Assembly: GCA_047602305.1 (NCBI GenBank)
Contig: JASGHO010000001.1
Span: forward strand, 3,865,598 to 3,929,597
Source: Ancrocorticia sp047602305
GTDB lineage: Bacteria; Actinomycetota; Actinomycetes; Actinomycetales; Actinomycetaceae
Reading direction: 5' to 3'
Length of the DNA: 64,000 nt
A model generated the notes under the pieces. That model was not told the DNA's origin. It was given only the letters and a program-made list of their open reading frames with translations, and ran no database searches. Shown in pieces: positions 33,365-42,615 of the stretch (position 1 is its first letter; each line of letters starts with the position of its first letter). Both the position numbers and the translations under genes were made by a program.

Positions 33365-33982
33365 CTACCGAGTCACGCGTGCGAACTGTTCCTTGGTGAA
33401 AGTCTCTCGGGGGCCGATGTTGGGGTCGTAACCGATGTTGACGGTGTCGATCGTCTCTGCACCGGGGAACAGCACTCGGAAGTTGTATGGCCGCAAATCT
33501 TTGGTGCAGATGAGGTCGCTGGCCAGCGGCGCGAGCGTGATCTGCAGAGATGTCCCCTCGACGGCAGCCTGCATGATGGAAGGGGCGCAGGCCTCAGTGC
33601 CCGAACCTCCAAGGACGATGGTGAAGCCCTGGGCAGTGCCGTCCTCTTCGAGCAAGGCGACGGCGTTCTCGGTGTGAGGTGTGAGCCAGTTTCCGTCAAC
33701 GGATTCGATGACGATGTCGGTTGTGGAGCCACCGGGGGAGTCCGTGGGTGAGCTGGGCGATTGACCAGAGGTCGCGGGGGAGGTGGGCGTCGCTGACGAG
33801 CCGGGAGCTGTTGGCGAGGGAGAAGTGGATGGTGTGCCGGAAGCAGCGGGAGCCTCTGACGGTGATGCGGTGAGTGATGAGCCAGCACTCGCGGACGGCT
33901 CACCTCCGGGTTCGCTGCTGCACGCCGTCAAGGATCCCAGAGCAAATGCCGCCAGAAGTGTTGTGCTGAGTAGTCGTTTCAT
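33365..33982 (-). CDS. Ser/Pro/Thr-rich lipoprotein
   Basis: A 205-residue predicted lipoprotein. ATG 33982 is preceded by GGAGGG at 6 nt; the annotatable upstream extension (MEVWEVAHQQ) is not real coding. The signal peptide MKRLLSTTLLAAFALGSLTAC ends in the lipobox LTAC. A low-complexity Ser/Pro/Thr/Ala linker (about residues 22-90) precedes a ~115-residue domain with two Cys residues (GTEACAPS and DLICTKDL) that may form a disulphide, and basic C-terminus ARVTR. I recognise no family for this domain. It is expected to sit on the outer face of the membrane within the cell wall. It is convergent with proC and divergent from nothing nearby. Confidence 0.82.
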   Translation of the reverse strand: MKRLLSTTLLAAFALGSLTACSSEPGGEPSASAGSSLTASPSEAPAASGTPSTSPSPTAPGSSATPTSPATSGQSPSSPTDSPGGSTTDIVIESVDGNWLTPHTENAVALLEEDGTAQGFTIVLGGSGTEACAPSIMQAAVEGTSLQITLAPLASDLICTKDLRPYNFRVLFPGAETIDTVNIGYDPNIGPRETFTKEQFARVTR

Positions 33983-34177
33983 GTCGGGCCCTCCGCATTC
34001 TTGTTGCTGGTGTGCTACCTCCCAGACTTCCATGCTGCGGCGTGAAACACCAGGGAATTATCGGCAGAAACAATGCCAGCTGGCCTTCATGTGTGAGTGT
34101 TTTCGCCGGTGTTGAGGCTTGGAAGTCGCAGCATCATCCCACCCCACACCCCACCTCGCCCCCGCGTCACCCGGCCG

Positions 34178-35425
34178 TCAGTCCAGCAGGTCCGCTGCGC
34201 TAGGTTCCAGCTCGCGCGCGCGGCGGTCCCGCAGCAAAACGATTCCTAGCAGCATGATGGCGATGCCTGTTGCGATGATGATGGTTTCGATGGAGATGCG
34301 GTCGGCGAGCGGCCCAAAGATGAGCATGGCCAGGGGCATTGCGGCAATGCCGATCATGTTGACCACTGAGAAGATACGCCCCATGTACTGTTCCTCGGTG
34401 GAGAGCTGAAGGATGGTGATGGCGGGGGTGTTGACTCCCGGCAGGAGGACACCGCAAAGGAACATCCAGGTGCAGTAGAGCCAGAAGGTGATGGGGATAC
34501 CGATCGCAATACCAATCGCTCCGGTGGCGATCATGGAGATTGCGATGGTGGTGATGCGGCTCTTGAAGCCGCCCCACGAGCCGATCACAATGCCGCCCAC
34601 GAGCATTCCCACCGCGAATGAGGCTTCCATGATGGAGAGATAGATCGGGTCATTTGCGAAGACCCGAGTTACCTGCAGCGGCGTGAGCAGAGCCAGCGGT
34701 GTGATCATGAAATTCATGGCAGCGAAGTAGAAGATCAAGCGGCGCAGCAGCTCATTCCTGTGAATGTAACGCACGCCATCCTTGAGATCCTGGAAGCCCG
34801 ACTGTTCGGCGCTCGCCTGGGCTCGTTCATGAGCGGGAACTTTGACCAGCAACAGCAGGATACCGATGCCGATGATGGCGGTGATGATATCGATGGCAAG
34901 GATCCACTCGATGGTTGCGAACGCATAGATTCCGCCGGCTGCCATGGGGGCCACGAGATTGACTCCGGCCTGGATCGAGGTGTTGTAACCGTTGACGCGC
35001 CCCAAGTGCTGAGCGGGCACAATCTGTGGCAACAGCGCTCCCACAGCCGGACCTTGAATACCTCCGCCCAAAGCGCGGGCCGCCATCGCCGCAAAGACCA
35101 GCATGTAGCTGCCGTAGCCGGCGAGGAAGGCCACGAGTAGCGCGAGTGTTGACAGGGCTACGAGGCCATCGGCAGCTGCAATGATGAAGCGCCGGTTCAT
35201 ACGATCGGCCCAGACGCCACCAAAGGGGGTGACCAGCATCATGGGGACGAAGCCCACAAGTGTTGCGACGGTGATCATCCCGCCGGACTGTGTCCCCATT
35301 GTGACGTACCAAATGAGCGCGTATTGAACCAACGCGGACCCGAATAGGGAGACAGCCTGGCCACCAAGGAAGAAGATAACTAAACGCTTCCACGATCTGC
35401 CCGTGGGTGAGGGCGCAGGACTCAC
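34178..35425 (-). CDS. MFS efflux transporter (MefA/MFS_3-like)
   Basis: A 415-residue major facilitator protein with 12 predicted helices. The N-terminal half shows the loop motif GVWADRMNRRFIIAAADGLV (motif A type) and NGYNTSIQAGVNLVAPMAAG; the central cytoplasmic loop contains FQDLKDGVRYIHRNELLRRL, which is characteristic of the macrolide-efflux-like MFS_3 group. The second half ends in a basic LLRDRRARELEP tail. Members export macrolides, other drugs or siderophores. It is a single gene; the AT-rich region 35426-35619 separates it from the divergent subtilase gene. Substrate is not predictable. Confidence 0.9.
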   Translation of the reverse strand: MSPAPSPTGRSWKRLVIFFLGGQAVSLFGSALVQYALIWYVTMGTQSGGMITVATLVGFVPMMLVTPFGGVWADRMNRRFIIAAADGLVALSTLALLVAFLAGYGSYMLVFAAMAARALGGGIQGPAVGALLPQIVPAQHLGRVNGYNTSIQAGVNLVAPMAAGGIYAFATIEWILAIDIITAIIGIGILLLLVKVPAHERAQASAEQSGFQDLKDGVRYIHRNELLRRLIFYFAAMNFMITPLALLTPLQVTRVFANDPIYLSIMEASFAVGMLVGGIVIGSWGGFKSRITTIAISMIATGAIGIAIGIPITFWLYCTWMFLCGVLLPGVNTPAITILQLSTEEQYMGRIFSVVNMIGIAAMPLAMLIFGPLADRISIETIIIATGIAIMLLGIVLLRDRRARELEPSAADLLD

Positions 35426-35619
35426 GACTTCTCGTCTCTACGTGATGAACAAAGGATGTCCTCATCCTACCGAACTGCCGTGGCAACTCCACCACCTGCA
35501 ATTTTGGCTTTTTCCCAGCTTTTTGTATCCGAATTGTTATACTTCAATACTGGGTGTTGTTTCTTGATGCCCATTAGGGGATCGTGCTCACTGAGATCCC
35601 CCTCTAGGAGGAGAAGTCT

Positions 35620-38600
35620 GTGTCTAACACACGTTTACGAGGGGTGAGTGCGGCAGTTTTAGCCACCGTTCTCGCCCTTCCTCTCGCTAGCCCTGCGTTT
35701 GCCGCCGATGGTTCTGGAAGAAGCCAGATTGCCGCGGGGAAGGAACTGAAGGCTGCACTGGATGAGAAGATTGACGTCGTCGTCATTCTGAAAAGTCAGC
35801 CGCGCAACCCTTCGACGGCAAGCGAGTCCGCGAATATTTCAACCCAGGATTCGCTGCTGGATGACTGGAAGGCCAAGTACGGTGTTGAGGTCCGGCGCCA
35901 GTTCGGCTACCTGGTTAATGGCTTCTCCGCGCGCGTTCCTGCCAGCAAGCTCATGCAGCTTGCCCAGGATCCGCGCGTGGAATCGGTCAAGCGTGAGCGT
36001 GTGTACCACACCACCGAGTATTCGGCGCGTGAGTTGCAGGGTGTCGTGACGGCCGCTGCTGATTACGGTGTTGACGGCACGGGAACGGTTGTTGCGATCG
36101 TTGATACCGGAATCGACATTGCCCATCAGGACATGCGCCTGGATTTCGGTAGTGCTGAGGATTGCGGCCCAGAGGCGAAGTTGCAGCCCGCCCCGGGTTT
36201 CACCTGTAAGGTTCCGAATGGCTACAACTACGCTGATGAGAACGAGACGGTGAAGGATACGACGCCGTCGCAGCATGGTATGCATGTTGCGGGCATCGTC
36301 GCTGCCAACGGTTCTGTTGACGACAAGCCGGCCTGGGACGCCAAGCGTATTGACGGCGCGGCTCCGAATGCGCAGCTCCTGGCCATGAAGGTGTTCTCCA
36401 ACGACGGCAGTGGAAACGCGTACGATTCGGACATCATTGCCGCGATTGAGGATTCCGTGAAGATGGGCGCCGACGTGGTCAACATGTCGCTGGGCTCCAC
36501 CAACGGTCTCAACAGTGAATCTGATGGTACCTACCGCGCCATGGCCAAGGCTCGCGAGGCGGGCGTCCTGACGGTTGTTTCTGCTGGTAACGAGGGTCTG
36601 AACTTCTCTCCGTCCGGTGACGCAGACGATTATTACGGATATTTCGACGACGGCGTTGTGGGCGCACCCGGCTCGCAGGAGACTGCTCTGACGGTTGCGT
36701 CGATTGAGAACTCCTCGGTTACCACGAAGCTCGCGATCATCAATGGTGAGTCGAAGGGCGTGCCCTATGGTCGTCAGGATGGCCCAGCTCTTGCCGACAC
36801 CGAGTATCAGGTGGTGGATGCAGGTTTCGGTGCTCCCGAGGATTTCGCTTCCGATGTGGACTACTCTGGCAAGATGGTGCTTGTTCAGCGTGGCGGCGAT
36901 CTGAACTTCGTCCAGAAGTTTGAGAATGCTGCCGCCCGCGGTGTTGCTGGCCTCCTCGTGTTCAACCACGAGGCGGGCGGCGAAGAGATGGTCAACATGG
37001 CCGGTGCCGCCGAAGCCAGTTTCCCTTCAGCGTTCCTGGGATATGCGGCAGGTAGTCATCTTCGGGAGTTGATCGCGAAGAACTCAAGCGCGACTATCCG
37101 CTTCTCGAGCGAAGTCGGCGGGATCGATAACGATCGTTCGCTGACGCCGTCGACCTTCACCTCGTGGGGCCCCACACCCAGCCTTGATTTCAAGCCGCAA
37201 ATCGCCGGTATCGGTGGCAACGTCTACTCGACCCTCAATGACAACGGCTATGGCTCGATGTCGGGTACGTCGATGGCTGCTCCCAACGTCGCGGGCATGT
37301 CCGCACTCATGTTGGAAAACTACTCGGAGCGTTTTGGCTCGTCGCTATCGCGCCCCGAGCAGCTCGAACTTGCTGAGATCGCGCTGATGAATACCGCGCA
37401 GATTCTCGAAAATGACGAAGGAGTGCCGTACGCACCCCGCCAGATGGGTGCAGGATTGGCCCAGGTGGACAAGGCGCTGGCAACTGATGTCTTCGCAACT
37501 GTTGACGGCGAGGCCGCCGTCGCCCTTCGTGAAATCAACAAGACGCGTACCTTCACCGTGACGCTCGCGAATCGCGGTTCGAATGACGTCACCTACTCGG
37601 TCCCCTCACAGAAGGTTCTCGCCGAGGCAGATGCCGATGCGGATAATGGCGACTACACCAATGTCACCGTGCTGTCCTCAGCCAAGTTGAGTGCCGATAC
37701 CGAATCCGTGACGGTCCCGGCCAATGGCAGCGCCATGGTGACGTTCAGCCTCAACCCTTCCGGTCACGGAGATGGTTTCATCGAAGGATGGGCGCGCCTG
37801 ACCTCCGAGACTGCCGGAGCCCCGGACCTCGCAGTGCCCTACCTGGGCTTCGTGGGTGACTGGGATGCGGAGCCGATTCTTCAGGAGCCGGGCGAAGAGT
37901 TCCCTTATATTGATGAAACCAATCCGCTGTCCTTCCGTACCACGGAACTGGTGACGAACCGCGATGGGGCAACCTTCCCCGGTAGCTGGGTTGGCAGTGA
38001 TATTTGGCTTTCCCCGGACGGCGATGGCAACTTCGATCAGGTATTCCCGAGCCTTTTCCAGCTCCGTAATATCGCCGATGTCGAGTACGAGGTTCGCGAT
38101 GCCAACGGCGACGTGGTGCGCACGCTTGGTTCCGAACAGGATATTCCCAGGCCCACGTTGCTCGATATCATCAGTCCTTCGCGCGAGGTTGCGCATACCG
38201 CCGTCAATTACGTGTTTGACGGGGCTGTATGGGATCCCCAGCAGGGCAGCTACGCCAAGGTCCCGGATGGCAAGTATGTGTACCGCGTCAAGACTCGTGT
38301 GTCAGCCGATGCCGATTGGCAGAACACGGATCTTCCTTTCGGAATCGATACCCAGGCGCCCACCATCACCATTGGTGAGCTGAAGGGAAAGAAGCTGCCG
38401 ATCACTGTCACGGATGAAGGTGGTTCGGGACTGTTCAAGGAATCGTTTACCGGCCTCGTTGTCAATCCGATGGTGACGCTCCCTGACGGCACACTCCTGG
38501 AGAACAAGAAGACCGGCACGAGCACCTGGGAAGTCAGGATCGATGATCCCTCCAAGATTCCATTCCTGACTGTCAGCGTGAGCGACAATGCTTTGAATCG

Positions 38601-41061
38601 TGCGTCGATGTCGAAGGTGTTCGGGTTCTCGGGAATCATCCTCCCGAACGCCGAGGAGATCAATACGATGCCGCTGGGTCCGGGTGGACTCCTCAGCCGT
38701 GACGGTACGCTCATGATCCAGGGCTACGCCTCCGATAATGTCACTCGTGTGACCGTGGGTGGCAACGATGTGGAGATCACCAAGGGACGTTTTGTCGGGC
38801 TATATGAGCTGGTGGAAGGCAAGCAGAGCGTTGAGATCGTCGCATATGACGCCTCAGGAGCCATCGTTGATCGCCAGAGGCTCACGCCCGTCTACGATTC
38901 CATCGCACCGGTCATCGAGTTCTCTTCGTTGAACGACGACGGCCAGGCCATCGTTGCTGACGACGGCACCGTGACCATCGCCGGAACTCTCACCGACGAG
39001 CGCAAGGACGCGAAGCTGACCTTGGAGATCAACTTTGAGGAGGTGCCGGTTGCTCAGGACGGTTCCTTCAGCTACACGTATACGCCGTTTGATGAGGAGA
39101 TTGCCGTGGGCATTTACTACTCTGATGGCGCGAATGACAACACGGATGCCATTCTCATTGCGGGCCGGTTGCCCGATGTGGAGAGCCAGTGGTTCCCGCC
39201 GTACGTCCTGAACGTCGATTGCTCCGGCCTCTCCTCCTGCTTCGTGTTGGGTGACAACCCGGATATCAGCGAGGACAAGACCGAGTTCACCGTGAAGGGC
39301 GTTCTTCTTGCGGAGACCAACTCCATCACGTTGACGCCGGGTTCTCGTGCGGCCGACGATGGATCGTTGAGTCAGCCGCAGCCGATTGCGGTCGCCATTG
39401 ATCAGGAGAAGGGCACCTTTGAAGCGACTCTCCCGATGGCGACGGGCATCAATGATTTCCGACTCCAAGTGACCGCACCGGATGGAGAAGGCAACGAGGT
39501 GACGATGATCGATCAGCAGATCGCCTTCTACTTCGACGTGGTTGCTCCGACCATTGCCTTCGATCAGCCGACGTTGCATGGGGGTACGCTTTTCACGAAT
39601 GATGACAAGGTGACCTTCGCGGGTAGCGCCTCGGATGATGGGTGGGGCTACACCTTGACCCTCAATGGTTCGTCGGTGCTGGATCTCTTCCACAACAGTG
39701 GATTGGGCCCGGATTCGAACAAGCGCGATTTCTCCGCTGACCTCAAGGTTGCGGACAAGGACATCTTGCAGCTGTTGCTCAATGATGCCAATGGGAATGC
39801 GCTGGTTGGCCTCGTGCCAGTGGTTCTTGACAAGACTGGCCCGGCTGTCACGGTTGATGGTATTGCCCAGGGCGAGAACGTGGCCGACGGCCGTGTTGTC
39901 ACAGCCACGGCTAAGGACGATCACCTGGCCTCAATCCGGGTACTGCTCGACGGCAAGGTGGTGGGCGAAAAGGCCGCCAAACTTGCGCCCGAGCAGAAGG
40001 TTGAGGACGCGTTGGTCGATGCTCGAAGCCTCGGTGATGCGCATCCGACGGCCCCGGACCTGTCCGGTTTGTTTGATACTGAACTCAGTGTCCCGGTCGA
40101 GACGGCCGATCTGGCTCATGGAAACCACATGGTGATGGTTGAGTCGACCGACTTGGCCGGTAACGTCACCACTGAGGCGCGTACCTTTGCTATTGATGCG
40201 TCTCCTTCAATTGAGGGCGCCGACTCGCTGGACCTGAGTATCTACCGTGAGGTTCTGGGAGATCAGAAGGCTTTGGCGAACCAGATTCTGGACCGCTACA
40301 CGGTTAGCGACGACGATCCCGCGGGTGGGGCCACTCTTCAGGTCTCTCCGCTGACCGTTGTCCAGGAAGGTGCCAACAAGGTGACGTTGATTGCCACCGA
40401 TTCGGCCGGTCAGACGACCGAACGTGTGGTGAGCGTCAACGTTTCCCTCAAGTCGGTCACCTTGAAGGACGGCTCGGTGACAGCAACCAGTACGTTCCGC
40501 TCGGACGACAAGCTGACGGCAAGCCTGGTTGCGCCCACCAAGGGCAAGCCGGGCTCCCTGAAGATCTCGAACCACGCCGAGTTCGCGGCTCTTGATGCGG
40601 TGGTGACGATGCCAGCTGTCGAAGGCACCCGTGTCTTCTTGAAGGCCGACGACGGCCGGCTGGTTCCAGTCACGTCGACATGGGCCGACGGCGTCCTCAC
40701 CTTCACCGGTTCGAGCCGTGCCACCTACCAGCTTCAGCTGACCGACACGACTGATCCTGGCGATCCGGGTAGTGGTGATCCGGACAACCCCGGTGGCGGA
40801 ACAGGTGAACCTGGCGGAAAACCCGGTGATAAGCCGGGCGGCGGCAAGGGTGATGGCAAGCCGGGTGTTGAGGTGCCCGGTGGCGGCGAGCGCCCCGGTA
40901 GCGGGAAGACTCCCGGCAAGATGCCGAACACCGGCGCTGACGTGCGTGGACTGTTTGTGATCGGCACCGCGCTGGTGGCAATCGGTGCTGTCCTGGCACT
41001 CTCGAAGCGCCGCAACGAGGCCAAGCCTGTGGCTGTCTCGGCGGAGACGTCGGCGAGCTGA
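35620..41061 (+). CDS. Cell-wall-anchored subtilisin-like serine protease, MPNTG-anchored
   Basis: A 1813-residue S8 peptidase of the lactocepin/C5a-peptidase architecture. GTG 35620 follows TAGGAGGAGAAG. A signal peptide (AAVLATVLALPLASPAFA) leads to an I9-type propeptide, then the catalytic domain with Asp160 (IVDTGID), His219 (HGMHVAGI, with Met where Thr is usual) and Ser551 (GTSMAAPNVAG). A PA insert lies near residues 420-490 (GVAGLLVFNHEAGGEEMVNM). Fn3_5-like and several Ig-like beta domains extend to about 1700. A Gly/Pro-rich wall-spanning repeat (GDPGSGDPDNPGGGTGEPGG) precedes MPNTG at about 1767, a membrane helix and a charged tail. It would cleave host or environmental proteins at the cell surface. 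The gene is monocistronic with its own terminator. Confidence 0.94.
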   Translation: MSNTRLRGVSAAVLATVLALPLASPAFAADGSGRSQIAAGKELKAALDEKIDVVVILKSQPRNPSTASESANISTQDSLLDDWKAKYGVEVRRQFGYLVNGFSARVPASKLMQLAQDPRVESVKRERVYHTTEYSARELQGVVTAAADYGVDGTGTVVAIVDTGIDIAHQDMRLDFGSAEDCGPEAKLQPAPGFTCKVPNGYNYADENETVKDTTPSQHGMHVAGIVAANGSVDDKPAWDAKRIDGAAPNAQLLAMKVFSNDGSGNAYDSDIIAAIEDSVKMGADVVNMSLGSTNGLNSESDGTYRAMAKAREAGVLTVVSAGNEGLNFSPSGDADDYYGYFDDGVVGAPGSQETALTVASIENSSVTTKLAIINGESKGVPYGRQDGPALADTEYQVVDAGFGAPEDFASDVDYSGKMVLVQRGGDLNFVQKFENAAARGVAGLLVFNHEAGGEEMVNMAGAAEASFPSAFLGYAAGSHLRELIAKNSSATIRFSSEVGGIDNDRSLTPSTFTSWGPTPSLDFKPQIAGIGGNVYSTLNDNGYGSMSGTSMAAPNVAGMSALMLENYSERFGSSLSRPEQLELAEIALMNTAQILENDEGVPYAPRQMGAGLAQVDKALATDVFATVDGEAAVALREINKTRTFTVTLANRGSNDVTYSVPSQKVLAEADADADNGDYTNVTVLSSAKLSADTESVTVPANGSAMVTFSLNPSGHGDGFIEGWARLTSETAGAPDLAVPYLGFVGDWDAEPILQEPGEEFPYIDETNPLSFRTTELVTNRDGATFPGSWVGSDIWLSPDGDGNFDQVFPSLFQLRNIADVEYEVRDANGDVVRTLGSEQDIPRPTLLDIISPSREVAHTAVNYVFDGAVWDPQQGSYAKVPDGKYVYRVKTRVSADADWQNTDLPFGIDTQAPTITIGELKGKKLPITVTDEGGSGLFKESFTGLVVNPMVTLPDGTLLENKKTGTSTWEVRIDDPSKIPFLTVSVSDNALNRASMSKVFGFSGIILPNAEEINTMPLGPGGLLSRDGTLMIQGYASDNVTRVTVGGNDVEITKGRFVGLYELVEGKQSVEIVAYDASGAIVDRQRLTPVYDSIAPVIEFSSLNDDGQAIVADDGTVTIAGTLTDERKDAKLTLEINFEEVPVAQDGSFSYTYTPFDEEIAVGIYYSDGANDNTDAILIAGRLPDVESQWFPPYVLNVDCSGLSSCFVLGDNPDISEDKTEFTVKGVLLAETNSITLTPGSRAADDGSLSQPQPIAVAIDQEKGTFEATLPMATGINDFRLQVTAPDGEGNEVTMIDQQIAFYFDVVAPTIAFDQPTLHGGTLFTNDDKVTFAGSASDDGWGYTLTLNGSSVLDLFHNSGLGPDSNKRDFSADLKVADKDILQLLLNDANGNALVGLVPVVLDKTGPAVTVDGIAQGENVADGRVVTATAKDDHLASIRVLLDGKVVGEKAAKLAPEQKVEDALVDARSLGDAHPTAPDLSGLFDTELSVPVETADLAHGNHMVMVESTDLAGNVTTEARTFAIDASPSIEGADSLDLSIYREVLGDQKALANQILDRYTVSDDDPAGGATLQVSPLTVVQEGANKVTLIATDSAGQTTERVVSVNVSLKSVTLKDGSVTATSTFRSDDKLTASLVAPTKGKPGSLKISNHAEFAALDAVVTMPAVEGTRVFLKADDGRLVPVTSTWADGVLTFTGSSRATYQLQLTDTTDPGDPGSGDPDNPGGGTGEPGGKPGDKPGGGKGDGKPGVEVPGGGERPGSGKTPGKMPNTGADVRGLFVIGTALVAIGAVLALSKRRNEAKPVAVSAETSAS

Positions 41062-41110
41062 GGCTGTGAGCTCGGTGTCAAGGGATGAGCTAGTCAGCTG
41101 GTGAGCCCGG

Positions 41111-41152
41111 GGCCGGGAATTCCACGAAGGTGGGATTCCCGGCCTTTTCCTT
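41111..41152 (+). terminator. Intrinsic terminator of the subtilase gene
   Basis: A 15-bp stem with one G-U pair (41111-41125 with 41130-41144), loop GAAG, followed by TTTTCCTT. The rest of the gap to 41421 holds no recognisable gene, only scattered short inverted repeats. Confidence 0.85.
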
Positions 41153-41421
41153 ATGGAATCGTAGGCTCAAGGGCGTAACGTTGCCCCTGGCAGGTGTTGC
41201 GTTTGCAGCAACTTCTCAAGGGGATGCCGCTACTTGGCTGAGGACCGCGTTATCCTCCTCACCGGCACCGCCCGTGCCGGATCGTCCTCTGCCTTGTCAG
41301 CCATGTCCTGCGGTATTCTCGTGAGGGCCTAACCCATCGGCGCGCCCTTTTCCTTGAGGAACCTGATTGGTGACTTCGACTCGTACGTGAATGGTGAGTA
41401 TCTGTAAATGAGTAGCAGCTG

Positions 41422-42291
41422 ATGTGGATTCTTTACGCCTTTGGATCGGCGTTTTTTGCGGGTCTCACCTCAGTACTTGCGAAGTCAGGTGTGACGACGA
41501 CGCCGTCGAGCCTCGCCACCGCTCTGCGAACAGTTGTGGTGTTGATCGGCGCGATCGTCATGGTGGCGATATCCGGTTCAGCGCCCACGCTTGTGGACCT
41601 GGATTCGCGAACATGGCTCTTCCTCGTACTCTCTGGTCTTGCCACTGGTGCCTCGTGGCTGTGTTTCTTCAAGGCTCTGCAACTCGGGCCTGTCTCGACC
41701 GTTTCGGCCATCGACAAGTCCAGCATTGTCCTGACGGTACTGCTGGCCATCGTGCTGCTGGGGGAGACCGAGGATCTTGTGGTGCGCCTCATCGGCATTA
41801 CGCTCATCGGGATCGGGACGCTTCTCATGGTGGAATGGCATCCCACACCGGGATCTGTGCGTGTTGGTTCATGGGTGTTTTATGCGGTGGGTGCAGCGGT
41901 GTTTGCGGCCCTCACCGCAGTTCTCGGCAAGGTCGGCATCACCGGAGTGGAATCGAACCTGGGCACGGCGATACGTACGGTGGTGGTGCTCGCGATGGCC
42001 TGGCTCGTCGTCGCCCTCAAACAAGAACGCTCAGCAATGAGCAACATTCCGCGAAAGGAACTGACCTTCATCGGACTTTCCGGCCTCGCAACGGGCGCCT
42101 CATGGCTGTGCTACTGGCGGGCGATGCAGGACGGACCCGCGAGCGTCGTCGCTCCCATCGACAAACTGGGCATCGTGGTTACCGTGGTGCTGGCGTGGAT
42201 CTTTTTCCACGAACGACAGAGCCGGAAGGCGCTTGTTGGCCTGGGATTGATCGTGGTGGGAACTCTGGTGATGATCATCCCAACGAGCTGA
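41422..42291 (+). CDS. EamA/DMT-superfamily permease
   Basis: A 289-residue inner-membrane protein with ten predicted helices arranged as two homologous EamA halves: SAFFAGLTSVLAKSGV with SGLATGASWLCFFKALQLGP in the first, and AAVFAALTAVLGKVGI with SGLATGASWLCYWRAMQDGP in the second. The repeats of LATGASWLC show the internal duplication. Members export amino acids, nucleotides or other metabolites. ATG 41422 gives MWILYAFGSAFF, entering the first helix at once; the upstream sequence lacks a strong Shine-Dalgarno site. It stands alone; substrate unknown. Confidence 0.9.
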   Translation: MWILYAFGSAFFAGLTSVLAKSGVTTTPSSLATALRTVVVLIGAIVMVAISGSAPTLVDLDSRTWLFLVLSGLATGASWLCFFKALQLGPVSTVSAIDKSSIVLTVLLAIVLLGETEDLVVRLIGITLIGIGTLLMVEWHPTPGSVRVGSWVFYAVGAAVFAALTAVLGKVGITGVESNLGTAIRTVVVLAMAWLVVALKQERSAMSNIPRKELTFIGLSGLATGASWLCYWRAMQDGPASVVAPIDKLGIVVTVVLAWIFFHERQSRKALVGLGLIVVGTLVMIIPTS

Positions 42292-42385
42292 CACGCGCTG
42301 ACAAGAGCTGGCGTGCACTGACATGCATAACTCAACCGAAAATGTGGGAATTTCGCTGAGCTACTTGTCACTGTCCACATTAAGG

Positions 42386-42404
42386 TTGCTAAAACGTTAA
42401 CGCG
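42386..42404. promoter_or_regulatory. Possible LacI-family operator
   Basis: TTGCTAAAACGTTAACGCG contains the AACGTT core common to LacI/GalR-type operators and lies about 85 bp upstream of the antiterminator site of the PTS gene. Symmetry outside the core is partial, so the call is weak. Confidence 0.3.
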
Positions 42405-42469
42405 AGGAAACCGATTGACGTAGTTTTCTGGAATCAATAGCATCTCAGCTTGAGACATTAGTTTCTACA

Positions 42470-42493
42470 GGGTGTTACTTTCGAGGCATAACC
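42470..42493 (+). promoter_or_regulatory. BglG/LicT-type ribonucleic antiterminator (RAT)
   Basis: GGGTGTTACT-TTCG-AGGCATAACC closely follows the RAT consensus (GGaTTGTTACTG...GCAGGCAAAACC). Its last four bases (AACC) are also the first bases of the 5' arm of the terminator at 42490, so the two structures are mutually exclusive as in the bgl and lic systems. A PRD-containing antiterminator protein phosphorylated by the PTS is expected to bind here; no such gene lies in the window. Confidence 0.8.
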
Positions 42494-42540
42494 TGAGTTT
42501 GTATGCGCGCGCTTTGCGGCAGCAGACTCAGGTTTTTTGT
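42490..42540 (+). terminator. Leader terminator (attenuator) of the PTS gene
   Basis: AACCTGAGT (42490-42498) pairs with ACTCAGGTT (42526-42534), followed by a run of Ts (42533-42538). It lies 75 nt before the EIIBC start and overlaps the RAT, forming a substrate-controlled attenuator. Confidence 0.85.
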
Positions 42541-42615
42541 GTTTTCTGGGCAGCCGAGAGCTACTGTCTTGGCCGGGATTCCGGCCGCTGACAGACATTA
42601 TTCGAGGAGGAATTA

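Noticed and set aside
40740..40930. GC-rich repeat considered as an intergenic repeat element
   Set aside because: It is in frame and encodes the Gly/Pro-rich wall-spanning region before the MPNTG motif of the subtilase.
41160..41420. Possible small structured RNA (for example SRP RNA) between the subtilase and the DMT permease
   Set aside because: Short inverted repeats are present, but the conserved SRP apical-loop motif or another known RNA signature is not.
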